Made by a program: the position numbers and the translations under genes | In this document: piece by piece, positions 43,291 to 53,880 of the stretch | How the letters are laid out: the number at the start of each line of letters is the position of its first letter | Position numbering within the stretch: the stretch's first letter is position 1 | DNA from: Gnetum montanum | Taxonomy: Eukaryota; Streptophyta; Gnetopsida; Gnetales; Gnetaceae | Reading direction: 5' to 3' | Assembly (NCBI GenBank): GCA_015680685.1 | Contig: MNCI01029688.1 | Coordinates: 123,758 to 187,757, forward strand | Length of the DNA: 64,000 nt | The notes under the pieces: generated by a model | Told to the model about the DNA's origin: nothing | What the model saw: only the letters and a program-made list of their open reading frames with translations | Database searches by the model: none

Positions 43291-44425
43291 TTGAATATTT
43301 AACCAAGTGAGCCGACTTTTAGTTAGAGCACTTTGTGCTCGGTACACATCCCAATGTTGAAAGGCTAATCTTGCTCTAGCTAGCTCCTCATGAACTAGAG
43401 TATTGAAGGGATCTTGATCTAGTCTATTAGTGAGATGTTCAATAGTGAGGTGAAATTTGTTGTATTCTTGTCTGGCCCGAGTAGCTATTGCCTTACCATA
43501 CGAACGAGCAAAGTTTCGTACTTGACATGAAGCCCGATGCCACCAGTTAATCCAACCCACCTGAGTTAGGGGCCTAGGTTCTGCATTCCAAAGGTTGGAT
43601 AGAAGAAGTTGGGCTACATGAGAGGAAAAAAAATTGTTGTGTAGTCGGAAGAGATGGAATTTTCGTTGGTGAGGGCTACCATGAATCTTGATGGAGATGG
43701 AGATAGGAAGATGGTTTGATAAGGTGGCACGGTGATGAACCGTAGTAGTGGAGAGGGCTTGCCAGAAGGAAAGGATGGAGAAATAGAACCTATCTAACCT
43801 ACTACAGATATGAGCCTACCCAAGATGGAGATTGCTCCAGGTAAGTCTGTGAAGGGATATGCCTGTGGAGGTGTCTACCCCATTAGAAAGGTAAAACCTT
43901 TTCTTGAAGGTGGATCAACTTTGATACTCAAGATTGGGTAGTTGAAAAAACACCCCTCCAAGCTTATCTTGAGGGAATTCAACCATATTAAAATCTCCTC
44001 CAAAGATCCAAGGCACTAGGGGAAGAGAATTTGCAAGTTCTTGCCAAAGGAGAGCTCGTTCTGCGGAGTTGTTCGGGGCATAAATCGAGCAAATACCAAA
44101 TGGTCCATGCATGGAAGAGAAGGTGGCCCAAGAAACTCTATGCCCAGAATCGGAACCACTTTGAAGGATTTTAGATTTCTAGTAGGGTGAAAGGAGAATG
44201 GTCGCGCCTCCTTTCCCGCTCGCATGGGATGTTGCTAGGATTGAAGAATGAGGGAGAAACCAATGGAAAGAAAAGGATAAAAGGTCGGCTAAAACCTTAA
44301 TTTCTTGAAGGAGAATAAAATCAAAGGCTATATTAAGACTAGAAATAAAGTTTCCTACTCACTTCCGTCGAAGCCTATCAGTAAGGTCTCGAATGTTCCA
44401 TGAAAGGAGGTTGATGGAGAAACAA
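43291..44425 (-). pseudogene. LINE ORF2 endonuclease and linker to RT
   Basis: The reading starts near 44425 with FSINLLSWNIRDLTDRLRRK, the SWNIRGL start of plant LINE endonucleases, overlapping the end of ORF1 by about 70 bases. It continues DFILLQEIKV (catalytic Glu), FGICSIYAPNNSAERALLWQ, GGDFNMVEFPQDKLGG (GDFN, 43987-43998), LDRFYFS and TLSNHLPIS at 43711-43719. In active family members the last is SDHxP; here the Asp is Asn, which should abolish nicking. 43216-43560 is the basic linker (YGKAIATRARQEYNKFHLTI) leading to the RT. Several stops are present. Confidence 0.88.
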
Positions 44426-45098
44426 GGGGCAATTTGGGTGAGAGGTCAATGGAAGGTTCAGAAGTCAAAGTATTGACTTCCATTGTTCCTGACAGGAGGG
44501 CAAAGGAGTTTTTGGTGGAGACAGGAGCCATGGAAGTTTTCCAAAGAGCAATGTCCAGTTCAATACAAAGAGCAATGTCCAGTTCAATACAATAATGATG
44601 AATTTGAGTTCCATTAATCATTGTGCAATGCTCAGAAATAATAGGACCCAGGGTGCTCACAATGTCCCTCTCCACAAATGAGAAAATAAGTGGAAGATTG
44701 GGCAATTCCATGTAATAGGGAATTATATTAAAAGTAGGATCATTGACATTAAAGTCAAATTTCCAAGCACGTGCTATTAAAGTTGCATTTCTTGTTGGAA
44801 AATTTTTTAAAGAGAGAACCTTCTCAACCTGAGAGGCATCAGATAGTTCTACCAAAATAAAATTTCGAGCATAGTATCGAGCATAAGAAACCTAAATACC
44901 CTGGGGTTGAAGGAGGTTTTGAACTTGAATGTTTATGCTTGAGGACCTTGGTAAGAACCCCACAATTTGAAAAAAAATAAAGCGAGTAGCAAAATCTTTA
45001 GAAACTACTTCAAAAATATCATCAGGTAAAAGGAAATCAATTGAAGGTAAGGTAGAAGAACTTCCCTGAGGAAGAGTAGAACCTGATGAATTTGCCAT
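44355..45098 (-). pseudogene. LINE ORF1 (RNA-binding, gag-like)
   Basis: ATG at 45098 gives MANSSGSTLPQGSSSTLPSI, then SKDFATRFIFFQIVGFLPRS, a TAG, and after it NFILVELSDASQVEKVLSLK, NATLIARAWKFDFNVNDPTF, LPLIFSFVERDIVSTLGPII. The layout resembles the N-terminal DUF4283-type region of plant LINE ORF1 proteins. There is no zinc knuckle, and at about 247 codons it is short for the family, so a C-terminal deletion is likely. An exact 24-bp tandem duplication (44545-44592) repeats the eight residues CIELDIAL. Another ATG upstream (45116) would add MGRCVT. Confidence 0.75.
44545..44592. repeat. Exact in-frame 24-bp tandem duplication in LINE ORF1
   Basis: AGAGCAATGTCCAGTTCAAT plus ACAA occurs twice consecutively (44545-44568, 44569-44592), duplicating CIELDIAL without breaking the frame. 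Confidence 0.96.
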
Positions 45099-45119
45099 TG
45101 TGACACACCTGCCCACGAA

Positions 45120-45610
45120 ACAAACCCAGCCTCGTCACAGCGGCAACATGAAAACGCCCAACCACAGGCCCAAATTGATTTTCTAAATCTTGAGCTTGGA
45201 GCAGGTCTGTTCCTGGTCCTGTAGAACCCAGATTTATAATGTCAGATAGTGGGGTTTTTGCTGATCATGGATCTGTTTTTATAGATGGAGTTACAGATCG
45301 GTGTGTTCTGATTGGTTTTGATGCAAGCAAGAACACCACGACGCCGAGGATGTTGATCATTTGCAGGTTTCTTGTATCACAGATGTGGTTATAGGTGCAG
45401 ATACTATAGTTTGGAAAATTTCTCAGGCGCAGGCCTAGGCCCAAATTGTCGCTATAGAAGAAAATGTGATTTTGGTTGCATTGGAAGGGAGGAAAAACAT
45501 GCGAACTATGTTGCCGTTGTTCGCCCTGCTGCCTGTGCAGTCGCTGACAGCCCCGCCGCCTGTGCTACCGCAGTCCATGTTTGTGATTGTGAGTTTTAAA
45601 ACACTAAATT
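45120..45610. other. GC-richer segment, probable LINE 5' UTR or captured sequence
   Basis: This half kilobase is clearly richer in C, G and CpG (for example GACGCCGAGG, CAGCCCCGCCGCCTGTG) than the rest of the window. It directly precedes the LINE ORF1 start in minus sense, which fits a LINE 5' UTR and internal promoter. On the plus strand a frame reading GSVFIDGVTDRCVLIGFDAS and another reading ITDVVIGADTIVWKISQAQA look coding-like but are interrupted, so a captured gene fragment is the alternative. Not recognised. Confidence 0.4.
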
Positions 45611-46029
45611 ATATTTTGATAGCAATGGGATGTATTTATTTTTATAGAATGCAAAACTCTTTGGTGGTAAGACTCTCTTGAATACATGAGAATGGTAATA
45701 TGCTTTGTAGGTATGTTATGTAAGTGTTTTAGATGCAAGATACTTATCATTTAAGTAATTTGACAATATTTTTTGAGTGAAATATTGAAGGTATTATAAG
45801 CTATTGGAGATAGTAATATTTGGAGTACAAACTTTTCAGAACTATTTTAATTGATAAGTCAATTAAACATAACATAAACTAGATATCCACTAAACAAATA
45901 TTTCCTATAGAATGAAAACTTGATTTTCAATGTTTACAACTAATAGTGTTTAGTGTAGATCATTATAAACTTCTAATATTATATTCTTAATTTTTTAGTT
46001 AAATTAAAATTGCAAATAATATTATGTGT
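45611..46029. other. AT-rich sequence, nothing recognised
   Basis: No coding frame or repeat was recognised; it may be 5' flank of the Helitron-like fragment. Confidence 0.45.
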
Positions 46030-46546
46030 GCTAAAAGAATAGAATATTTTCGTGTATATAAACAAACAAAAGGAAATAGCATGAATAATGAAGAATTAGA
46101 AGCATTGTAAAAACGTGGAAGAATTTATAAAGAAAATTTAGGAAAATGATAGAAATTAGTAACTAATACAGGTAATAGTTCATCCTTTATGCCAATGCAA
46201 AGTAGAGAGATTAGAGTAGACAATGTTACATTAGTAGAATTTAATGATCAAATAAGTTTACAAAAAATTTAAACAATTATGCAAACTCAATCGAAGCATG
46301 TTAGAAATAAGCCTTTAGAAAAGTTTAAAAATTTTAAATATGAAGTCAAACCAAATATTAAAAGTGCTTAATTCATATTCCAAAATTGTTTACAAACTAT
46401 TTCAACTGAATTTAAATATAAAACATGTAATAAAAGAATATTTATGATGTTAACTAAGAAGAAAAATACCATCTTGAAATGTCAAAGATGTAAAAAAGAC
46501 AACTACTCTAAATATTTTTCTATATCATATTATCCATGAGAACAAC
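46030..46546 (+). pseudogene. Helitron replicase-helicase N-terminal fragment (tentative)
   Basis: One plus-strand frame holds for about 170 codons with six stops: AKRIEYFRVYKQTKGNSMNN, EELEAL, KRGRIYKENLGK, then FKNFKYEVKPNIKSA, FKYKTCNKRIFMMLTKKKNT and ILKCQRCKKDNYSKYFSIS. The basic N-terminal part followed by C..C, K-rich spacer, CxRCKKD and (K)YFS matches, from memory, the region of Helitron helicase-like proteins before the Helitron_like_N domain (DUF6570 type, CxRCxxDxxxxxxFSxENxMxP). The frame runs into the LTR of element C at 46547 and is cut there. Stops are TAA, TGA and TAG. Confidence 0.48.
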
Positions 46547-47416
46547 TGATAAAGTCAAATTTTGGTGGACTATGATATCATAGCACTAGCTATGTCATCA
46601 TATATGCTATATTGTGAGATGCGTGCCAACCCATAAATACAACACTTAGGTGCATCGATTCGCAAGAGATTTCATTCCATAGTAATGTAACTCTTTCAAT
46701 TTGTTTCCATCATTTTAGTTCTAAATACTTCGTAGTGTATGCCCGCAATGTGGTGTTGAGTGTTTGTATGGAGTCTTTATTTGAGTGAAGTGTACTTGGA
46801 CACATTTCATGATCAATAATAAAGATCGAGATTGCTTATCATCATTGGAGCATCCACTTAGTTTTTTTTTATGTTTACTTAGAGTAATATTTACTATTTT
46901 CACTTAGATTGCTAATTACTGCTTTCTTAGCTAATGTTTACTATTCCACGCACTTTACTTTCACTGTTGTTAAGCAGTATGGATATGACTGATTTCGAGC
47001 ACAAAGTGTAGTTATCTGGTAACCTAGTGTTATCGCTTGGTAGCCCAGTAGTGGTACACTTGGTAATCCTAGTTATGACTACATGAGTCCAAGGTGTGTA
47101 TGGTAAATTAGGACCAAATATCCATTGGCATAGGATAGAATAGAATTGTTTACTATTTTCCCTAGAATTAGAAACTCTTTTCATTTTACCAAGTATGCTA
47201 GGAGCCAGATGTCCAAAAAACATTAACATATCATATACCTCACTATGAGTTAAACCATACCCATAGATTTCACTAGCTCACATGGGAAGAAAACGGTCTC
47301 AAACTTTAACCAATTACTAACATTTTCACATTGGCTCATTTACATATTACAATCTGGTCACACATGAACACCTTTGACTTGTATGGTTGGGTGTTGGATT
47401 ACTCCATTGCTCATCA
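46547..47416 (+). repeat. 5' LTR of element C (870 bp)
   Basis: It runs from TGATAAAGTCAAATTTTG to ATTGCTCATCA. It shares short blocks and their order with the LTR at 58469-59378 (for example GGTAACCTAGTGTTATCGCTTGGTA against GGTAATCCCAATAGCGTTATTGCTTGGTA, split here only for comparison), but most of the sequence differs, so it is a separate subfamily. The left boundary rests on TGAT and on the end of the Helitron-like frame. Confidence 0.72.
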
Positions 47417-47417
47417 T

Positions 47418-47435
47418 TAGTGCCATTGCTGGGAG
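47418..47435 (+). other. Primer-binding site of element C
   Basis: TAGTGCCATTGCTGGGAG, one base after the LTR, is the closest of the four elements to the tRNA-Asp-type TGGCGCCGTTGCCGGGGA in its second half. Confidence 0.72.
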
Positions 47436-47548
47436 CTAGTCAATGTATGCTAAGTAATTAATTTCACAAAGTTTGTTGTGTCAGAACTCAACATTAAAAT
47501 TCATAACTCTAAAATAAGCATACTTAAACACATGTCTTAAACCACAAC

Positions 47549-50020
47549 ATGGTTTCAAACAAGGATACATCACCACCTACCAAGGAACTATAGAGAAGCT
47601 ATGATAGAATCAACAAAGAAGAAGACTAGAGTATGCCAATGCAAATAAGGATTTCATATGCTCATCATAATCCTTATTATCTTGATTTTACCTTCAACTT
47701 TCATTAGGACAACCAATTAAGGTGGAGAGATCTGTAAGGGAACATTATTCTACCACCAAAACATTCAACACCCATCATGCTCCAAATTGCTCTTATGGGG
47801 ATGAAATTGAGTGAAGAACTTGGAGGGTATCATGTGACCAAACACATGCTAGACCCTATGAGCCCATTAACAAGCAATTAAGGAGAGACAATGCCATGGA
47901 AACAAAACATGAACAAGACAAAGGAAAGAAAGTCAACTCTCCTGTTACCTTGGAAGAGCTTGATGGAGATGCATTCATCACTAAACAACTCCACCAAAAT
48001 CATGAATTCTAGTCACAAATGCCTATCATCTAATCGGAGGAACCTATCAAGAATCAATCATACTCCAACTTAGTAGAGATACTTAAAAGGTGTGCAAAAG
48101 ACTCAAGGCACAAGTAGGACTCAAGGCCAAGAGTTCTTGGTGGATCTCATAAAGAAGAACATTAGAGTCATCATAGGAGGACAAGTCAACATCATTCTCC
48201 TATTGTATCATTTGCATTTGATCATCAGTAGACTTGGATAGAAGGAGGAGAAGGTACAAAGACCATGATAGGGAAAAGAGAAGGACTCATGATCATTATG
48301 ATCATCATTCAAGACATTATAATTTATAAGATGAGGCGTATGATCAAATAAGATGCAGGGATTGAAGAGATCACAAAAGGGATGAGCATAGAAGGGGGCA
48401 CTACTACAATCGAGTGCATGAACCTAATCAAGATAATGAACCCCTTATGACTACTTGAAGCATGATTAGCATACTGGAAGCTATACACATTCCAACCAGG
48501 CATATGAGGGATAGTCATATCAAATGAATTGATATGAATAACATGCTAAGATTTGACGGTAGTTATAATGTTGATCCACAACACCACTTCCAAGCTTTCC
48601 ATGATGCCTACATCCTACAGAACATTGAAAGTAATTGGAAAAATTTGAAGTTGTTCCCAAGAACACTTGTGAAAGAGGCAGAGAGATAGTATAGATCACT
48701 TGAACCTAAATCGATTAGAAGATGGAGTACCATGCTCGAGATCTTCAATGATAAGTACCAAACCTACTCATGGCTGTCTAACTTAAGGAAACAAATCCAA
48801 AGACGGAATCAAGGGACTCATGAAACCCTTGATGCAATAATGGATAGGTATTATTTACTACTTCACAGATTCCTAGGCCATGGATTCTCCTAGCAAGACC
48901 AACTAAGGCACATTGTAGATGGGTTATGAAACAAGACTAGAGAGACCCTTGGGGTTTATGCCCAAGGCAGATTATCAAAGATGATTGTCTATCGAATCCA
49001 AAGACTAATTAACCAAGTGGAAAATGAAGAAGGTGAGTTAAGAAAGAGAGAATCAATAGAGGAGTATAATAGAGATCCATCCATTTGGAAAAGAGATGCA
49101 TGAGTTTGTGATTCCCAAGAAAAAAAACCTTAGAACAAGTAATTTAAGAGAAGACTCTACCAATTCATAAAACTACAACTAATATTGCAACGAAGGTAGA
49201 GAAAATGTGGGACTTAGTAGACAAAAAATTTGTAACCACATTAAAGATTGTAGAGGATAGGACAAAGTATGCCTTCGGAAAAGGGCAAAGACAAGAAAAA
49301 GAAGAAATATTTTGGTTGAAAGGCCAAAGAGGCTTAGGTGGTGAAGTGTTGCAACACCAACTCCACCAATGAGGAAGGATGTGTCATGTGTTAGTACAAA
49401 ACATCCCAAGGGATGTTGCTTGGTAATGGCACATTTACAGGAAACAGAGGCATACACACTTAATTCTAAATTTGTTAAGAAACAAATGCCCAAAAGGTTA
49501 CCTTATCCTCAAGGTGACTATAGGCAGAACTTCCAACCAACATACTATTCCAATGGAGCTTTGCCATAGCCACAAGAGCAGTACTACTAGCAATTGCAAC
49601 ATTTCCAATTGTGGGCCATGCCACCACCTCACTAACAATACTCATATAGGTAGCTACATCCATATGGATATTTTGTATAATGTACAATTGAAAATGCTAC
49701 TATCCAAACTTCATAGTACTACCCCATTGAGTATCATAGACCAACGCCGCTAAGAACAGATCTAAACTCATACATGCATCCATTAATAGCTAGTTCAAGT
49801 TAACATATGAACCCTTTATCACTTGTGCCATCTGCTATAATTAAGGGAGAACTGCCATCACAACTATAACAAAAGAGTGCAACAAGGAAGGTTGGTACAC
49901 AAGAGGAGGTGATCACATTCAAATCACAAAGCAAGAAATGACCGTTCTTCCAAACAAGTTTTGAAAAAATCTGATTGATGGGGAACACATTTAATTCCAC
50001 CCCATATATATCTAATCCTT
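47549..50020 (+). pseudogene. Gag and gag-PR linker of element C (decayed)
   Basis: ATG at 47549 (MVSNKDTSPPTKEL) leads to YLDFTFNFHxDNQLRWRDL and GNIILPPK, the N-terminal block of this family. The capsid-like region is well preserved: IDMNNMLRFDGSYNVDPQHH, FQAFHDAYILQNIESNWKNL, KLFPRTLVKEAER, WSTMLEIFNDKYQTYSWLSN, HETLDAIMDRYYLLLHRFLG, ETLGVYAQGRLSKMIVYRIQ, KRESIEEYNRDPSIWKRDA. It matches the Retrotrans_gag pattern. A Cys box GCVMC and a Pro/Gln/Tyr-rich linker (YPQGDYRQNFQPTYYSNGAL) follow. Stops are scattered, mainly TAG. Confidence 0.78.
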
Positions 50021-50194
50021 CTCAACATAATAAGCTTATGTCTTTGTCAAATTCAAATGTCACAACTATCATGCTTACTTAGAAAATCATGCATTAAATC
50101 AAGGTAGAAGCCCTTCCAGAAAAATGATTTGATCCAGGAAGCCCCTTAGTTTATCTCTAGATAGTAGGGCAAAAACCATGCAAAGCTCTACTTA
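50021..50194 (+). pseudogene. Start of protease region of element C, cut by the gap
   Basis: TTIMLTxKIMHxIKVEALPE and SRKPLSLSLDSRAKTMQSST match the stretch just before the protease active site in element D (THAVSYxIKVGNLPMKRSDL, GSPLIYVQITRNEPCKTLLD). The DSG motif lies in the gap. Confidence 0.65.
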
Positions 50195-51004
50195 NNNNNN
50201 NNNNNNNNNNNNNNNNNNNNNNNNNNNNNNNNNNNNNNNNNNNNNNNNNNNNNNNNNNNNNNNNNNNNNNNNNNNNNNNNNNNNNNNNNNNNNNNNNNNN
50301 NNNNNNNNNNNNNNNNNNNNNNNNNNNNNNNNNNNNNNNNNNNNNNNNNNNNNNNNNNNNNNNNNNNNNNNNNNNNNNNNNNNNNNNNNNNNNNNNNNNN
50401 NNNNNNNNNNNNNNNNNNNNNNNNNNNNNNNNNNNNNNNNNNNNNNNNNNNNNNNNNNNNNNNNNNNNNNNNNNNNNNNNNNNNNNNNNNNNNNNNNNNN
50501 NNNNNNNNNNNNNNNNNNNNNNNNNNNNNNNNNNNNNNNNNNNNNNNNNNNNNNNNNNNNNNNNNNNNNNNNNNNNNNNNNNNNNNNNNNNNNNNNNNNN
50601 NNNNNNNNNNNNNNNNNNNNNNNNNNNNNNNNNNNNNNNNNNNNNNNNNNNNNNNNNNNNNNNNNNNNNNNNNNNNNNNNNNNNNNNNNNNNNNNNNNNN
50701 NNNNNNNNNNNNNNNNNNNNNNNNNNNNNNNNNNNNNNNNNNNNNNNNNNNNNNNNNNNNNNNNNNNNNNNNNNNNNNNNNNNNNNNNNNNNNNNNNNNN
50801 NNNNNNNNNNNNNNNNNNNNNNNNNNNNNNNNNNNNNNNNNNNNNNNNNNNNNNNNNNNNNNNNNNNNNNNNNNNNNNNNNNNNNNNNNNNNNNNNNNNN
50901 NNNNNNNNNNNNNNNNNNNNNNNNNNNNNNNNNNNNNNNNNNNNNNNNNNNNNNNNNNNNNNNNNNNNNNNNNNNNNNNNNNNNNNNNNNNNNNNNNNNN
51001 NNNN
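50195..51004. other. Assembly gap (810 N)
   Basis: All N; frames through it are artefacts. By comparison with element D it should hold the protease core and the PR-RT linker. Confidence 0.98.
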
Positions 51005-52370
51005 AAACTAAAAGAAGTAGTCAAGTAAGAATTAGAAAAATTACTATAGGTAGGATTCATCTATCCTATTGCAAATAGTGAATGGATTAGCCCTTAGTAA
51101 TTGTTCCAAAGAAGGGGGACAAATGATGACTCTGCATTGACTTTCGGATGCTAAACACTATTACATTCAAGAATTACTTTCCTTTGTCATTTTTTGATCA
51201 AGTCTTGGACACCATTATAGGACATGAATATTATAGTTTTCTGGATGATTATAGTGAATATACGTAGATCTACATTACCCTTGAAGACTAGGAGAAAACA
51301 ACATTCACTAGTCGAATGGTAATGTTCGCCTACAAGCAAATGCCCTTTGATCTGTGCAAATGTGCTAGCCACCTTTAAGAGATTGATGCTCAACATCTTC
51401 TAGAAGCAAATTGAAAATGACATAGAAGTCTTCATGGATGATTTTTCAAAGTATGGGATGGATTCCAAATAAGCACTGGATTGGTTAGAGCATGTATTGA
51501 AACAATGTGTTGAAACCAATCTTAAGCTCAACTAGCATAAGAGCCATCTCATGGTCTAGGCAGGTATAGTGTTGGGACATAAAATCTTCAAAAAAGGTAT
51601 TGAGGTAGATTTTGAAAAGATTAAAGTCATCTAGAATATCACTCAAAGGCCACAAACAATGAAAGATGTAAGATCATTCTTGGCCCACATGGGATATTAT
51701 AGAAGATTTATAGAAAATTTTTCAAAGATAGCCAAATCGCCAAGAAAATCATGAAGAAGGATGCATCCTTTGAATGGAAAAAGTCATGTGAAAAGACATT
51801 CAAAGCTTTAAAGAAAAAACTAGTGGAGACACCAATCCTCCAAGCTCTAGATTGGTCAAGACCTTTTCATATCATGATCGATGCTTCCAACTATGTGCTT
51901 GATGCAGTACTAACACAATTAGATGATCAAAAGAGACCTTACTATATATAGTCTACTTGCAGGAGCATCACTAGAGCACAATTAAACTACACCATAATAG
52001 AAAATGGGATGATGGCCATGATGTATGTGCTTGAGAAGTTCAAACATTATGTGCTTGAATATCAAATCTATGTCCATACTGATCATAGTGCCATTTGATT
52101 TCTCATGAACAAACGAGTGGTTAGTCTTAGAGTGATAAGATGGCTCATTATCCTATAGGAATTCAACATCGTGATGATAAAAAAAGAGGAAACAGAAAAT
52201 GTGGTAGCTGATCATCTATCAAGGTTGAAATGGGATTTTGAAGATCAAGTAGAACCTTTATCAGACCAATTTCTCGATGAAGATGTATTTATTAAAATAA
52301 TACAGGATGTAAGTGCAATAGGGAAGCCATGGATTGTAAAATATCTAAAATATCTATCAACATAAGAGCT
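51005..52370 (+). pseudogene. Reverse transcriptase and RNase H of element C (decayed)
   Basis: RT motifs: KLKEVVKxELEKLL, VGFIYPIANSEWISP, then DIEVFMDDFSKYGM with FMDD intact (51431-51442), LEHVLKQCVETNLKLN and SFLAHMGYYRRFIENFSKIA. RNase H begins DASFEWKKSCEKTFKALKKK and RPFHIMIDASNYVLDAVLTQ (catalytic Asp present); the connection to integrase is ENVVADHLSRLKWDFEDQVE. Several stops and one-base frame changes are present, for example before KYGM and in the RT palm. Confidence 0.86.
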
Positions 52371-53460
52371 TCCTACCAAATGAACTTAAAAAGAACAAGA
52401 ACAATTCCTTCATAGAGAAAAAGTATATATGGAAATAAATGGTAATTTATACAAGATCTATGTAGATGGGTTGATTAGATGGTATGTGCCAGAATGTGAC
52501 CAACAAGGAGTCTTACAAGATGTCCATTAAGGCCCATGCGATGCCCATTACATAGGATGCAGAATGACACTTCAGCTAATGATGGCAAGCTATTTTTGGC
52601 CTACCTTGTTTAGAGACATCCAATCTTGTGAGCGATGCCAAAGAGATGAAGGAGTTATGACCAAATACAAATAACCACAACATTGGATATAGTCATTGGA
52701 ACCTTTTGACATATGGGACCCATAACACCAATGTCCAATGAAAAAGGATACATAATTGTGACTATGGATTACTGTATGAAGTAAGCAAAGGTAGTAGTAG
52801 TAAAAGACTATATAGTTAAGACAACTACCAAATTTTTTTAACGACATGTGGTGAATAGATTTGGAGTACTAAGAATGCCTATATTAGATAGTGGAACTCA
52901 GTTCACCAGTGCTACATTTAAGAAGCTCATGCAACACCTTAGGGTGAACCATAAACTAACAACACCATATCATCCCCAAGAAAATGGTCAAGCTGAAGTG
53001 ATTAATTTTGAGATTACTAGGATACTAACTAGGATAGTTAGTAGATTTAGAAAGAATTGGAGCACTAAATTCAATGATGCTATATGGGCCTATAGGACAT
53101 CTTGGAAACTACCTATAGGGTACTCATCATATGAGTTAGTTTATGACAAGTTGCTAATGCTCCCACACTCTAGGCATAGCTCCACACTCTAAGCACAGCT
53201 TCCATACTCTAGCTATTGCAAGTGAACTTGATCTTGACTTGAGCTTAGCCCAACAAGAACGTCTCATGAATTTGAATCTTTTAAATGAGAACAAGCTTGT
53301 AGCACTTATGAGTAATGAAGTCCATAAACATTACTCCAAACTTAGGCATAATACATGGATAAGGCACATAACTATGCAACTGGGTGATAAGGTCCTTCAC
53401 TATAATGTTAATCATCTACCCCAAAAAGCTAAATTTGAAACACTTTAGGAGGGACCATAC
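52371..53460 (+). pseudogene. Integrase of element C (decayed)
   Basis: Zinc region: HYIGCRMTLQLMMASYFWPT, FRDIQSCERCQRDEGVM. Core: MVNRFGVLRMPILDSGTQFT (second catalytic Asp kept, Asn to Ser after it), HLRVNHKLTTPYHPQENGQA, EVINFEITRILTRIVSRFRK (catalytic Glu kept), WAYRTSWKLPIGYSSYELVY. The C-terminal part is MQLGDKVLHYNVNHLPQKAK. A short insertion repeats the string CACACTCTAGGCATAGCTCC-like units near 53163-53215. Family: the same Ty3/gypsy lineage as A and B. Confidence 0.86.
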
Positions 53461-53675
53461 ATTGTTCAAGCTACTTAACTATCTAGTGCCTTACATATCT
53501 AGCACCCATCTCACCTACATAAGATCATTCTTGTTAGCATCTAACGAGTCAAATTCTATTACAAATATTCCAAGGAATCTACCTAGTCTAACCAATAGTC
53601 CTCTACCTATTCTATATTTCTTTTAACTAATCCTAATGATACTCATGAGGGTGTCACTCTAGAACCATAGGTACT

Positions 53676-53880
53676 TTACAAATTTTTCATTTTCTTTTCA
53701 TTTTCCATATTCTTTGATATTTTCTCATTCATTTATACTTTTCCATTTCTTAATTTTTTTATATTCTTTTACATTTTTTCAATTCTTTAATGATGTTTCA
53801 TTCTTTGACATTATTCATTATTTACATCTTTTTCCAATTCTTACTATCTTTTTCATACCTTGTTTTCATGACACTAAATA
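53676..53880 (+). other. Pyrimidine-rich tract after integrase, element C
   Basis: About 200 nt of TTTTC, TTTTTCATT, TTCTTT and TTACATTTTT units, nearly G-free, at the same place as the tracts in elements A and B and in the same sense. Confidence 0.65.

Larger units (their letters stand above)
40149..45100 (-). mobile_element. L1-type LINE (non-LTR retrotransposon)
   Basis: Minus-strand order: ORF1 (45098-44355), then ORF2 with an APE-type endonuclease, RT, and a C-terminal zf-RVT region ending near 40572, then a short 3' region with an AATAAAA signal (40165-40171). This is the best-preserved element in the window: open stretches of 317 codons (42336-43289) and 403 codons (40572-41783) remain. 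The 5' end is uncertain; a GC-richer stretch up to about 45600 could be its 5' UTR. No target duplication was identified. Confidence 0.9.

Noticed and set aside
50178-51060. Apparent 277- and 290-codon frames on both strands
   Set aside because: Frames through the 810-N gap.
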